Positions 35,730-45,254 are shown, numbered from the stretch's first letter. The stretch: 64,000 nt of DNA from Leptolyngbya sp. PCC 7375 (GCF_000316115.1 NZ_JH993797.1:3210486-3274485), one strand, 5' to 3'. Numbers and translations are program-made. The notes: a model not told the origin generated them from the sequence alone.

Positions 35730-36422
35730 CTAACCAATACCCGCTGGAATTTGTGTCGGCAAATCTTTCGTACTTTCTAGGACCCGATCAATGAGACCAT
35801 ACTCCTTAGCTTCCGCAGGAGTCAGGTAGAACATGCGATCCGTATCTTTCTGCAATTTTTCGGGCGTTTGTCCAGTGGAGTGGGACAAAATATCGAGGGT
35901 TGCCTCACGGTTAGCCAGGACTTCCTTTGCACGAATTTGAATATCGGTAGCCTGGCCACGGGCACCCGTACGGGGCTGGTTTAGAACAATGGTCGCATTC
36001 GGCAAACTCGCTCGAAATCCTTTGGTACCCGCCGCCAAAATCATGGACGCTGTACCCATGGCTTGACCGATACAAATTGTATGGACCGGTGGGCGAATAT
36101 AGCGCATGGTGTCGCAGATGGCGAAGGCTTCGGTTTCAAAGCCAAGGGCATCGCCGGTATACCAGGATGTTCCAGTGGAATTGATATAGAAATAGATCGG
36201 CTTATCGGGATCGTCAAATTCTAAATAGAGCAGCTGGGCAATGATCAGTCTGGTGACGTCCATACCCATTTGACGCTTGTAATCGTCTGACGACACTAGG
36301 GGCGTACCCAGGTAGACAATCCGCTCTTTCAGAAGAAGAGACTGTAAATCGGGAGGGGGAGTACGAAACGCGGCATCCCCGCCATAGTAAGGAGCCTGTA
36401 CGGCTTTAATATTAGAACTCAT
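35730..36422 (-). CDS. clpR: ClpR-type inactive Clp subunit (first)
   Basis: 230 aa, first gene of the clp operon. The pattern QAPYYGGDAAFRTPPPDLQSLLLKERIVYLG and INSTGTSWYTG matches cyanobacterial ClpR (Synechocystis Slr0164-like, from memory). Triad positions: Gly123 (GQAMGTASMIL), Asn148 (IVLNQPRTG) and Met (DRMFYLTP). In Synechococcus ClpR alternates with ClpP3 in mixed rings that work with ClpC. Confidence 0.9.
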   Translation of the reverse strand: MSSNIKAVQAPYYGGDAAFRTPPPDLQSLLLKERIVYLGTPLVSSDDYKRQMGMDVTRLIIAQLLYLEFDDPDKPIYFYINSTGTSWYTGDALGFETEAFAICDTMRYIRPPVHTICIGQAMGTASMILAAGTKGFRASLPNATIVLNQPRTGARGQATDIQIRAKEVLANREATLDILSHSTGQTPEKLQKDTDRMFYLTPAEAKEYGLIDRVLESTKDLPTQIPAGIG

Positions 36423-36852
36423 AGACCCAGTTAGCCCTCTGCGGTGTCAGCTGTTCACCGTTCAACGTTTTAATTCAATGGGTGCGATGTCACGTCCCAT
36501 TGACGTCTACATAGTGTAACTCGCTCTGAACAAGCTAGCAGGCTAGGAATTTGGGGGATATCCGCCCATGGAATGGGTCTTTTTAAGGAATTTTGCGTCA
36601 AGTTATGTAGCCCTATCTGCACATTGCAGACCTTATCTGCATATTGCAGACCTTATCTGCATATTCCCCGCATCTTGCCACCCAACTATCTTTATCCCGA
36701 TGGGAACATTAGCGTTTGGGATTGATTAGAGCATTGTCTTTGAGGGTAACTTTTAGGCAAATTACGTCAATGCTTTAAGCACATTAGGATGATGTATTTA
36801 GGGTGAATCTCTAGAACCATATCGATAGCACCATTGGTAGGGAAACGAACGT
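36423..36852. other. intergenic region with 20-bp repeats
   Basis: 430 bp between the divergent clp operon and the VWA gene, containing a short tandem repeat at 36611-36670. No other gene is seen. Confidence 0.5.
36611..36670. repeat. 20-bp tandem repeat, three copies
   Basis: The unit CCTTATCTGCATATTGCAGA occurs at 36631-36650, with degenerate copies before (36611-36630, two changes) and after (36651-36670, last five bases different). The segment TCTGCATATTGCAGA is itself a near-palindrome. Confidence 0.8.
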
Positions 36853-38082
36853 ATGAAAGCTAACGTGCAGTGGTCCATTAGCGATCGCAACCTCGACACC
36901 GCTCAAACCAATAGCCAGCGCCACTTAGCCATTTCCGTCCAGGCTGCATCCAGTGGTGACCGTCCTCCCTTAAACCTATGTCTCATCCTTGATCAAAGTG
37001 GCTCCATGGGCGGCACTCCCATCAAAACCGTCCGCGTTGCTGCCAAGAAAATTGTCGATAACCTATCTCCCCAAGACCGCATTTCGGTGGTGTCGTTTGA
37101 TCACGAAGCGCAGCTAATTGTCGCCAACCAGCCCGCAACGAATCCTGATGGCATCAAACAAGCCATCGAAAGCATTCGCGCTGGTGGTGGCACTGCCATC
37201 GACGAAGGCCTGAAACTCGGCATCCAAGAAGTCTCCAAAGGTAAAAGCGGCACCGTTTCCCAAATTTTTCTGCTCACCGACGGCGAAAACGAGCATGGCA
37301 GCAATGATCGCTGTCTCAAACTAGCCCAGCTTGCCGTTAGCTATAGCTTTACCGTTAGCACCCTCGGCTTCGGTGACCATTGGAACCAGGATGTGCTAGA
37401 ACAACTGGCCGATGCAGGAAACGGCAGCCTGACCTACATTCAAAATCCTGACACCGCCATTCAAGAATTCAGCCGTCTCTTTAACCGTGTTCAGGCCGTT
37501 AGCCTCACTAATGCGTACCTGGTGTTGACATTACAACCCCAAATACGGCTAGCAGAACTAAAGCCCATTGCCCAGGTATTGCCAGAAACGATTGAATTAG
37601 ACGTCCGTCGAGAAGGTGAGCAAGCCATCGTCCGTCTCGGAGATTTGATGGACAATACCCCCCGCGTTATTCTGGCTAACATCTACATTTCCCAACTACC
37701 CGCAGGCATCCATCCCATTGCCTATGCTGCCATCCAGTATGATGATCCCACCTTAGGCAGCTCTCTATCCACTGATAAAGCAACGATCAATGTCACCGCT
37801 CAAACCGTTTATCAGCCCCAGAGCGATCCTCAGGTACAGCAATACATCTTGGCCCTAGCCAAATATCGCCAAACCCAGATTGCTGAAACTAAGCTACAGG
37901 CAGGCGATCGCAGCGGAGCCATCACAATGCTTCAGTCTGCTACCCAAACTGCCCTGCAAATGGGCGACCAAAACGCCGCTACGGTTCTACAAGAAAATGT
38001 CACTCAGCTCCAGACAGGTCAAGACCTTTCAGAGCAAGCCAAAAAGAAAACACGCATTGCCTCTAAAACCATTTTGCAATAA
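36853..38082 (+). CDS. von Willebrand factor A domain protein
   Basis: A 409-residue protein without signal peptide, so probably cytosolic. The VWA domain (about 35-225) has a full MIDAS: DQSGSMGG (Asp47, Ser49, Ser51), a downstream Thr region, and LLTDGENEHGS. A beta-rich region follows (225-310), then a helical tail rich in Gln/Ala (AEKLQAGDRSG-like repeats). Stand-alone VWA proteins often work with AAA ATPases or kinases; none is adjacent. Role unknown. Confidence 0.85.
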   Translation: MKANVQWSISDRNLDTAQTNSQRHLAISVQAASSGDRPPLNLCLILDQSGSMGGTPIKTVRVAAKKIVDNLSPQDRISVVSFDHEAQLIVANQPATNPDGIKQAIESIRAGGGTAIDEGLKLGIQEVSKGKSGTVSQIFLLTDGENEHGSNDRCLKLAQLAVSYSFTVSTLGFGDHWNQDVLEQLADAGNGSLTYIQNPDTAIQEFSRLFNRVQAVSLTNAYLVLTLQPQIRLAELKPIAQVLPETIELDVRREGEQAIVRLGDLMDNTPRVILANIYISQLPAGIHPIAYAAIQYDDPTLGSSLSTDKATINVTAQTVYQPQSDPQVQQYILALAKYRQTQIAETKLQAGDRSGAITMLQSATQTALQMGDQNAATVLQENVTQLQTGQDLSEQAKKKTRIASKTILQ

Positions 38083-38427
38083 TCAATGAAATATACGTGA
38101 GGTTTAGTTTGCCAGCAGGGGGACCGGTTGGGAGATTAAGTTTAGCGGCTCTATCTGTTGGGTAATGGCGAAATCAACTGCTCAGGGCTTGCCCCCCTGA
38201 AACCCCCTTGATCTGGGGAACTCAACTTCCCCAGGCCCCTCGCACAAGAGTTTGGCTGGTAAGTATCTTATGGTGATTGCACTAGTGACCGGTCAGGTCG
38301 TTACGCTGTTCCGCATTCGCTCCACACCGTAAAAGAAAAGTCATCCCCTTTCCCTTCAGAACCTTTCAACTAGAAAAATTCGACAAGGAAAAAACTATTT
38401 GAGGTAGAGCATAGATACCCCATGCTT

Positions 38428-38465
38428 TTTTAATTTTTCTGTGGCATGCCACAGAAAAATTAAAA
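38428..38465. repeat. 38-bp perfect palindrome
   Basis: A perfect palindrome centred on GCATGC with CTGTGGCATGCCACAG in the core and A/T-rich outer arms. T-runs on both sides suit bidirectional termination, though it is about 350 bp past the VWA gene. Confidence 0.8.
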
Positions 38466-38531
38466 TCCACTCTACCGACCACTCCCTTTTCACGCATATC
38501 GGGACAACGTAATTATTTTTACGAGGGTTGT

Positions 38532-38549
38532 AGGGCGGCGTCCCGCCCT
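38532..38549. repeat. GC-rich short hairpin
   Basis: AGGGCGG (38532-38538) pairs with CCGCCCT (38543-38549). GTAGGGCGGCGTCCCGCCC-type sequences recur between genes in cyanobacteria, so this may be a dispersed repeat. Confidence 0.55.
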
Positions 38550-38653
38550 GCCCATAGGGGTGTGGGGAACTCGGAGGAGCCCCACGCAAGATCTAACACC
38601 TTTCGAGATACCCTAAAATCCCAACCCTTCAAATACCCCTTCAAAACCCACCT

Positions 38654-39706
38654 ATGCAAATCACCTACCACCCCATCACCCTCCACAAAAAAGTCCCCCT
38701 CACCATCAGCCGCGGCACCCGTTCCCAATCCACCAATCTCTTCATCCAAATCACCGACGACAACATCACCGGCTACGGCGAAGCCACCCCCTTCTCCATC
38801 GGCGACCAAACCCAAACCCCTGAAACCATCACCCACTCCCTCGACCACATCATCGAAGGCATTTCCGTTTACCATCCCCTCGACCGCCAAATCATCGAAG
38901 AAAGCCTCGACCAAATCGCCCCCTGCTCCGCCGCCCGCGCCGCCATCGACGTTGCCCTCTGGGACTGGCTTGGCAAAAAAGTCGGTCTGCCTCTGTGGCA
39001 GCTTTGGGGTTTAGATCCACAAAGAATTGGGCCAACCGCTGTCACTGTGGGCATTAATACACCGGGCGGGGCATGCGATCGCATCCGCCGCTGGCATGCC
39101 GACTATCCCGATCTCCGCTCCATCAAAATCAAGCTGGGCAGCCCTGCCGGTATTGAGGCCGACCAAGCCATGTTCAGCGCCCTACAATCCGAATTTCGCC
39201 CCCAGGACAAAATCAGCGTTGATGCCAACGGCGGCTGGACTCTCGACAACGCCAAAACCATGGCCACCTGGCTTGCTGAGCGTAATGTCACCTACCTGGA
39301 ACAACCCCTCCCCGTCAGCGCCAATCACCAGCTAGCCGAACTCAAGCAACACTCTCCGCTACCTATTTTTATTGACGAAAGCTGCTTCACCAGTCGCGAT
39401 ATCATGCCCCTAGCGCAGCATATCGACGGCATCAATATCAAACTAATGAAATCCGGTGGCCTCACCGAAGCCCGTCGCATGATCCACACTGCCCGCGCCT
39501 GTGGTCTCAGCGTCATGTTTGGCTGCTATTCCGACAGCACTCTCTCCAATACAGCCTTAGCTCAGCTATCGCCCCTCGCCCATCACCTCGATCTCGACAG
39601 TCATCTTAATCTCAATGAAAATCCCTTCTGCGGAGCCGCCCTGGAATTAGGTCGCCTCATACCGAATAACCAGCCAGGCTTAGGAGTCACACACCTGGTT
39701 ACTTAA
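38654..39706 (+). CDS. enolase-superfamily epimerase (L-Ala-D/L-Glu epimerase-like)
   Basis: A muconate-lactonizing-type enolase of 350 aa. N-terminal capping domain (to about 115), then a TIM barrel with catalytic Lys-x-Lys (SIKIKLG, about 157-159), metal ligands VDANGGW, YLEQPL and IDES, and the opposite Lys in INIKLMKSGG. This set fits dipeptide epimerases, which recycle murein peptides; o-succinylbenzoate synthase is the main alternative. Its stop overlaps the convergent lipoprotein stop by 8 bp. Confidence 0.85.
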   Translation: MQITYHPITLHKKVPLTISRGTRSQSTNLFIQITDDNITGYGEATPFSIGDQTQTPETITHSLDHIIEGISVYHPLDRQIIEESLDQIAPCSAARAAIDVALWDWLGKKVGLPLWQLWGLDPQRIGPTAVTVGINTPGGACDRIRRWHADYPDLRSIKIKLGSPAGIEADQAMFSALQSEFRPQDKISVDANGGWTLDNAKTMATWLAERNVTYLEQPLPVSANHQLAELKQHSPLPIFIDESCFTSRDIMPLAQHIDGINIKLMKSGGLTEARRMIHTARACGLSVMFGCYSDSTLSNTALAQLSPLAHHLDLDSHLNLNENPFCGAALELGRLIPNNQPGLGVTHLVT

Positions 39707-40478
39707 TCGTCACACGCATGGAATAAACCGCATCCGCCCAGGTGGGCCGCACATGGATCCGATAACGCCCCGTACTACTCTTAGGCAAAGGTCCAGACCA
39801 ATCCGTGGATGTCGCCCCAACATAGTCACCGATCAAATGTAGCCAGTAGTCAGCTTCTTCAGAATAAATCTGAAAAACAGCATTCTCATCCCCAGCCTGT
39901 AACGAAACAGAGAGTTCTTGACCCGCATCTGCAAAAAAGAAATATTCATGCTGAGAGCCTTGGGTCACCGTTTTCTCCCAAATCATCGCCTCATTGGTGC
40001 CAGCGGCAAACTGAAGTGTTTCACTACTGCTAACCGGCGCATCGACATAGGTCATGCCAGTGTTTGCGGCTGTATCAATATCGGACCGATCAATCTCGAT
40101 AACATCATCTCGGACCCAACCCTCTACCCCAGACTGAGCAAACTGTACAAAATACCAAACATGTCCCTGGTACCTGGCTGTGGCTTCCAACACCGTCACC
40201 TCATCTCCTGGAAGCCCATAGTGAGGTGAGGCGGCAGTTGTTGTTGGTTGTTCTCGAATATTGATGCGGGCATTCGCATCTTGACTTCGTAAAAAGCCCT
40301 GACGCTGAGGGATCATCACATAAATTTTGAGGCCAGGGTCCTGAACAGAAAGCTGCTTAGTCGTGACTTCCTGGGGCTTTTGTCTGATTGGTGTATCTTG
40401 AGGCATAACAACAGCTTGCTGACAAGCCATAACACTTAGACAACAACACAACAAGCCTAACCTTTTGATACCGCCCAT
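39699..40478 (-). CDS. SH3-domain lipoprotein
   Basis: 259 aa. A lipoprotein signal, LGLLCCCLSVMAC with lipid Cys19, places it on a membrane facing the periplasm. A bacterial SH3 domain follows (about 70-130: INIREQPTTTAASPHYGLPGDEVTVLE... WYFVQFAQSGVEGWVRDDVIEI), then a beta-sandwich like pre-peptidase C-terminal domains (about 150-258: FFFADAGQELSVSLQAG). A cell-wall-binding role is inferred. Confidence 0.82.
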   Translation of the reverse strand: MGGIKRLGLLCCCLSVMACQQAVVMPQDTPIRQKPQEVTTKQLSVQDPGLKIYVMIPQRQGFLRSQDANARINIREQPTTTAASPHYGLPGDEVTVLEATARYQGHVWYFVQFAQSGVEGWVRDDVIEIDRSDIDTAANTGMTYVDAPVSSSETLQFAAGTNEAMIWEKTVTQGSQHEYFFFADAGQELSVSLQAGDENAVFQIYSEEADYWLHLIGDYVGATSTDWSGPLPKSSTGRYRIHVRPTWADAVYSMRVTIK

Positions 40479-40527
40479 CGAGACAATCGTAGTATGTTAA
40501 CTGTCTCAAGATGCCCAAGAGGCACTA

Positions 40528-40833
40528 CTAACCAGCAAAGACCCCAATTAATGTGATCACTCCACCGATGACCATCAGCCCAGCAGGCATAAACTTTTTA
40601 GTTTTTACCAATCGAATAATAAATACAATTAAGAGCAACAGGGTGACAATCTTGACCACCCAAAGCCCACTGGCAATGCCTTGAGCGGCTCGCAGTGCTC
40701 CGATCAATAAAAGTAGCCCACTGACGATGCCAGAAATTAACGACGGCAGACTGCGAGCCTTAAGGTAGCCAACAATACCACCCACTACAGCAAGGATTCC
40801 ATAGATCAATGCGATGATAAGTCCTAATGACAT
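40528..40833 (-). CDS. TMEM14-family membrane protein
   Basis: 101 aa with four hydrophobic helices and the Gly-rich family pattern YGILAVVGGIVGYLKARSLPSLISGIVSG. Plastid relatives (FAX) take part in fatty-acid export; the bacterial role is unknown. Divergent from the AAA gene, with starts about 18 bp apart. Confidence 0.88.
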   Translation of the reverse strand: MSLGLIIALIYGILAVVGGIVGYLKARSLPSLISGIVSGLLLLIGALRAAQGIASGLWVVKIVTLLLLIVFIIRLVKTKKFMPAGLMVIGGVITLIGVFAG

Positions 40834-40851
40834 AGTGCAAAGGGATTGAGG

Positions 40852-42144
40852 ATGAAGGAATTTGGGGCAGCAACCATCGCTCAGTACCGACAGCAGACAG
40901 CCTCGCTCTTACTGTATCAGGCTGTTCTCAACGATACCGTAGGTCAAACATTCTTATCGTTGTTAGAAGCCCTCAGCACCAGCAAAGGTCTGACCAACGA
41001 ACGAGCCCAGTGCCTCACCGCCTACGGCAAATGGTTCCAGGCATTGGCCAACACAGGCAAAAGCTGGGGAGACCATCTAGTTGAGCGGATGTTGATTGCC
41101 GATAATGCCTTTACTCAAGCAGCTCAGCGCTTAACGATGGCGAAACTGCCCGTGCCTCTACTAGCAGCAGCCCGCCACGATCTGAACATTCTCCAAAATC
41201 TATACGGCCTATCTCCTAGCTATGTCAGCCAATGTGTGCAAACCGCCTGTCAGCTTTCCCAAGCACCGGTTGTATGGTCCTTAATGCCAGAATCATTGCC
41301 TGTGGACTTGTCGCCAGATTGGTCAGCAGGCATCGACAATCTCGTGACTTATTATCAGCATCAAGGCACAGGCAAGTTTGGTCAGTTCCATGGCTTTCGT
41401 TGGCAGCAAGGTCAACTCCTGGGCATCACTGAGCCAGATCCCATTCGCTTGGAGGATTTGGCTGCCTATGACGGCCCTAAAGATGCTCTGGTGAAAAATA
41501 CCGAATTTTTGTTGGCCGGGTTTAACGCCCTCAATGTATTGCTATACGGCAGTCGAGGAGCCGGTAAGTCATCCTTAGTCAAAGCATTGCTCAATGAGTA
41601 TGGTGACCGTGGCTTGCGTCTGATTGAGGTTGCCAAAGCGGACCTGTATGACCTGCCGACGATTGTGGAATCCCTGAGACCCCAACCGCAAAAGTTTATT
41701 ATTTTTGTCGACGATCTTTCCTTTGAAGAAGACGATGATGCTTTTAAGGCTTTGAAGGTTGTATTGGAAGGTGGACTGACTCGACGTCCCCCAAATGTAG
41801 TGGTCTATGCCACCTCAAATCGACGCCATCTCGTGCGAGAGTTCTTTGCCGACAGGCCCCGCCCCCACGATGCAGATGAGCTCAAATCTTGGGATACAGT
41901 CCAAGAAAAGCTCTCCTTTAGTGATCGTTTTGGCCTCACCCTGACGTTTGAAGCCGCTGACCAACCTATGTATCTAGACATTGTGCATCACTTAGCAAAA
42001 CAGGTTGGGCTTGAACTGTCGCTGGAGGATTTGGACTATCGAGCGAGACAATGGGCCACCCGTCACAACGGACGTTCCGGACGTAGTGCTCGCCAGTTTA
42101 TAGACTTTCTATCGGCAGAACTCGCGTTGGATACGGAGAAATAG
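40852..42144 (+). CDS. AAA-type ATPase, DUF815-like
   Basis: 430 aa from the ATG preceded by GATTGAGG; a TTG two codons upstream is possible. The N-terminal half is helical. The AAA core has Walker A LYGSRGAGKSSLVKAL, Walker B FIIFVDDLSFEEDD, sensor VVVYATSNRRHLV and an arginine-rich ending (NGRSGRSARQF). The KNTEFLLAGFNALNVLLYG context marks DUF815. The substrate is unknown. It lies 4 bp before the TAXI gene, so co-transcribed. Confidence 0.85.
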   Translation: MKEFGAATIAQYRQQTASLLLYQAVLNDTVGQTFLSLLEALSTSKGLTNERAQCLTAYGKWFQALANTGKSWGDHLVERMLIADNAFTQAAQRLTMAKLPVPLLAAARHDLNILQNLYGLSPSYVSQCVQTACQLSQAPVVWSLMPESLPVDLSPDWSAGIDNLVTYYQHQGTGKFGQFHGFRWQQGQLLGITEPDPIRLEDLAAYDGPKDALVKNTEFLLAGFNALNVLLYGSRGAGKSSLVKALLNEYGDRGLRLIEVAKADLYDLPTIVESLRPQPQKFIIFVDDLSFEEDDDAFKALKVVLEGGLTRRPPNVVVYATSNRRHLVREFFADRPRPHDADELKSWDTVQEKLSFSDRFGLTLTFEAADQPMYLDIVHHLAKQVGLELSLEDLDYRARQWATRHNGRSGRSARQFIDFLSAELALDTEK

Positions 42145-42148
42145 AGGC

Positions 42149-43453
42149 ATGGGTAAGTGGGGACGCTGGGGAGTAGGCCTCGTGGTTGTGGTGAGTGTGG
42201 GGGTTGCGATCGCATCCATCACCAAACTCATCCAAGAACAGAATCGTATCTACATCATTCGCCTCGCCACAGGCAGCCCTACCGGTGAATACTACGCCTT
42301 TGGTCAAGCCATTGCCCAAGTCACTGAAGCGAACGAACCCAAGATCCGCGTTGAAGTCGTCGCATCTCCAGGGTCAAATCAAAATATGGACGATGTCCAC
42401 ACCCATACCGTTGATCTCGCCCTGGTACAAAATGACACCCCCACCCAACGCAATGTGCGCGCCATTGCCCAGCTGTACCCTGAGATGTTTCATCTCATTG
42501 CCAACAAAGATGCCAACATCAGCAATCTGACCGACCTAAAGGGCAGACGTATTGCCCTCATGCCTGAAGGCAGTGGTTCCTACAATCTTTTTTGGCCCCT
42601 CAGTCAACACTATGGCCTCACCAAAAACGATTTTCAATTTCAATCCATGGGCGTCACTGAAGCCCACACCGCCCTGCAAAACGGGACCGTCGACGCCTTG
42701 TTCCGTATTATTGGCCTGGGCAACAGCAGCGTTGCTCAACTACTGTCCAATGAACAGTTCAAGCTAGTCCCCATAGACCAAATCGGCGCGCTACAGCTAA
42801 CTCAACCCTACCTAGAATCCACCATCATTCCTAAAGGTAGCTATGATGGCGGCGCTCCTATCCCGTCTGAAGATTTACCTGTCGTTTCTGTCAGCGCATT
42901 ACTCATTGCCAATGTGGATGCCCATCCTGATGTTGTTAAAGCCATCACTCGCATTCTCTACGAACATCGCAGTGAGCTAATCCGCATCAATCCGCGGACG
43001 GCTAATATTCAATCTCCAGAAAACAGCCAAAACCTCGGATTTCCACTCCATGAAGGTGCTCGCGCCTATTACACCCAAGACAATCCTAGTTTTTTAGTCA
43101 CCTATGCTGAATCCATTGGCCTGTTAATGTCTATTAGCATCTTAATCTGCTCTAGCCTGTGGCAAGGTCGACAATGGTTCATCAGCAACCAAAAGGATCG
43201 CGCCGACCGCTACAACCTGGAAATTCTGGACCTGATTGAAAAAATAGAACAGGCCCAAGATTTTGATGAGCTACAAAACCTACGACAACAACTCCTAGAA
43301 ATCCTTAGAAAAGTTGTCGTCGATCTCGACATTGACAAAATCTCTCCAGAATCCTTCCAATCCTTTACGTTTCCCTGGGAAGTAGCCAATACAGCCATTC
43401 GCCACCAAGAAATCATCTTAAGTGGGCGCTCCACACGAGAAAAAAAGTATTAA
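42149..43453 (+). CDS. TAXI-family solute receptor, membrane-anchored
   Basis: 434 aa. N-terminal anchor (8-26), then the TAXI substrate-binding fold: IRLATGSPTGEYYAFGQAIA, VASPGSNQNMDDV, DLALVQND, LKGRRIALMPEGSGS. A second helix (about 327-345, SIGLLMSISILICSSLW) precedes a cytosolic coiled-coil-like tail of about 85 residues (LEILDLIEKIEQAQDFDELQNLRQQLLEILR). Ordinary TAXI receptors are free periplasmic proteins feeding TRAP transporters. With two membrane helices, a cytosolic tail and no transporter nearby, a sensing role paired with the AAA ATPase is inferred. Confidence 0.85.
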   Translation: MGKWGRWGVGLVVVVSVGVAIASITKLIQEQNRIYIIRLATGSPTGEYYAFGQAIAQVTEANEPKIRVEVVASPGSNQNMDDVHTHTVDLALVQNDTPTQRNVRAIAQLYPEMFHLIANKDANISNLTDLKGRRIALMPEGSGSYNLFWPLSQHYGLTKNDFQFQSMGVTEAHTALQNGTVDALFRIIGLGNSSVAQLLSNEQFKLVPIDQIGALQLTQPYLESTIIPKGSYDGGAPIPSEDLPVVSVSALLIANVDAHPDVVKAITRILYEHRSELIRINPRTANIQSPENSQNLGFPLHEGARAYYTQDNPSFLVTYAESIGLLMSISILICSSLWQGRQWFISNQKDRADRYNLEILDLIEKIEQAQDFDELQNLRQQLLEILRKVVVDLDIDKISPESFQSFTFPWEVANTAIRHQEIILSGRSTREKKY

Positions 43454-44212
43454 TCTTTTAAATTGAATATAGCTAATCTCCTGTCCAAGTCTAGGAGTTT
43501 ACCTCAATCCTTACTCAATGCTAGAAGTCATTAAACTGATACGAAATGATTGACATTCAAATCATTGGCGTTAATATCCTCAAGGATGGCGATTTTTGCA
43601 TTAATTGAACTTATGACTGTAGAGCTTCCTTGTTGATTAAAACTGAGTTTGTTAAAGGTTAGACCATTAGATAGCCCCAAATTATCCTGTCCAAGAGTGA
43701 AATCTTTGATAATGTCTAATCCTTGATTGATCTGTAAAACAAAGATGTCGTTCCCCTCTACGCCTGATAGGTCACCGGAATCTCCAATTAAGATATCGTT
43801 CCCTAGGCCTCCGTAGAGAATATCGTTGCCTGCTCCACCTAACAACTGGTCATTACCATCGCCTCCATACAGGCTATCATTGTCGCTACCGCCATTAAGA
43901 AAGTCCGCTCTGTCACTGCCAACGAGTAGATCATCACCTGTTAAGCCGTATAGAGTATCCCCTGTTTTATTGCTACCCCCCCCTACGTTAACTGCTCCAT
44001 TGAGAATGTGCACCTCGGTAGAGTTCGTGCCGGTACTATTTTTCTTAATAGCCATTAGGTCCAGGATGTTATCCCCGTTATAATCACCCGCCTCAAAGTC
44101 ATAGATATCACTACTCGTTTCTCTAAGAATCGTCCCAGTCTGCATAAGCCAGGTCTGATAGTTTGTCGCTCCATCGAGAATGTGTACCTCGACAGAGTTC
44201 GTGCCGGTACTA

Positions 44213-44220
44213 TTTTTCTT
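44213..44220. repeat. 8-bp target site duplication, left copy
   Basis: TTTTTCTT precedes the IS and is repeated exactly after it at 45255-45262. Confidence 0.9.
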
Positions 44221-45254
44221 GGCTCAATAGCTGTTTTAGGGAGGTTGCTAAATTCAAGATGAGCAGAGTAGTGTCATGGAATAAAGCCCCCGGTCAGCCT
44301 ACCTATGCTAACGCTTTCCAAGTTAATCGATGAGGACAAATGCTACGAGACTATTCGCACGATGCGTTGGCCCGATGGTGTTTGCTGCACTGATTGTGGA
44401 GCGAAAAACATTACCAAACGAGGGAAGCATGCAACCTATTCAGCGCGGCAACGCTATATCTGTGGCGAGTGTGGTCGCCACTTTGATGACTTAACCGACA
44501 CCATCTTTGCGGGTCGTCATCAACCGTTAAAACCTGGATAGCATGCTTATATTTGATGGGTCTCAATGTCTCCAATCAACAAATTGCCGACGAGTTGAGT
44601 CTGCACAAAGATGACGTGCATCAGATGACGAGTGAGTTACGCCAAGCGGTGGCCGACAAGCGCCCAGAAGTCCAGTTATCAGGGACGGTGGAGTTTGATG
44701 AAGTCTATGTGACAGCCGGTCATAAGGGGCAACCAGAGCAGGTTAAAAAAAAGGGCGCAAGGGACGCAGACGTAAACTCAAAGGGCTTCGGGGGCGCGGT
44801 ACGCTCGAAACGGAAAAACCGCCGATCTTCGGGATGATTCAGCGAGGTGGAGAAGTGGTGATTAAAATGCTGGCAAATGTTCAACAACAAACCATCAAGC
44901 CCATCATTCAGTCCATGGTGAAACCGGGCACCCTCATCTATACCGACGAGTATGACATCTATGCTCGTTTAGAAACTTGGGGCTATGCTCACAAGAGTGT
45001 TTGCCACAGTGCCGGAGAATATGCCCGAGATGACGATGGAGATGGCTTCTGTGAAGTCCATGTCAATACGATGGAAGGTTTCTGGTCATTGCTGCGGTCA
45101 TGGTTGAGACCTCATCGAGGGATCTCACAAGAAAATTACCGATCTATTTGGGGTTCTTTGAATTTGTGCATAATGCTAGAAAAAGAGGGAAAGCCTTGCT
45201 GGGTAGTCTATTGAGCACCTTGCTTGTCTAACTCCCTGAAACGCCGATTGAGCC
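44221..45254 (+). mobile_element. IS1595-like insertion sequence (1034 bp)
   Basis: Terminal inverted repeats GGCTCAATAGCTGTTTTAGG (left) and GGCTCAATCGGCGTTTCAGG (right, reversed) share about 80% and both continue GAG. Flanked by a perfect 8-bp duplication, TTTTTCTT. It lies inside a repeat unit of the RTX gene and is transcribed against it. The transposase is frameshifted, so the copy is probably dead unless the shifts are programmed or sequencing errors. Confidence 0.92.
44305..45231 (+). pseudogene. IS1595-type transposase, frameshifted
   Basis: Three frames join to one protein: an N-terminal zinc-ribbon part (CCTDCGAKNITKRG... YICGECGRHFDDLTDT), a middle with FDEVYVTAGHKG (catalytic Asp), and a C-terminal part with YTDEYDIYARLETWG and VHVNTMEGFWSLLRSWLRPHRG (Glu). 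Shifts fall near 44530 (an A-run), 44752 (an eight-A run) and 45150. The A8 run could be a slippage site, but three shifts argue for decay. Confidence 0.85.

Larger units (their letters stand above)
38083..38653. other. intergenic region with palindromes
   Basis: 570 bp without a gene. It contains a 38-bp palindrome (38428-38465) and a GC-rich hairpin (38532-38549) of a kind often dispersed in cyanobacterial genomes. Confidence 0.55.

Noticed and set aside
38519..39014. Long frames on both strands over the start of the epimerase gene
   Set aside because: They are Pro/Ser- or Gly/Val-rich shadows of the enolase-family gene caused by its biased codon use.
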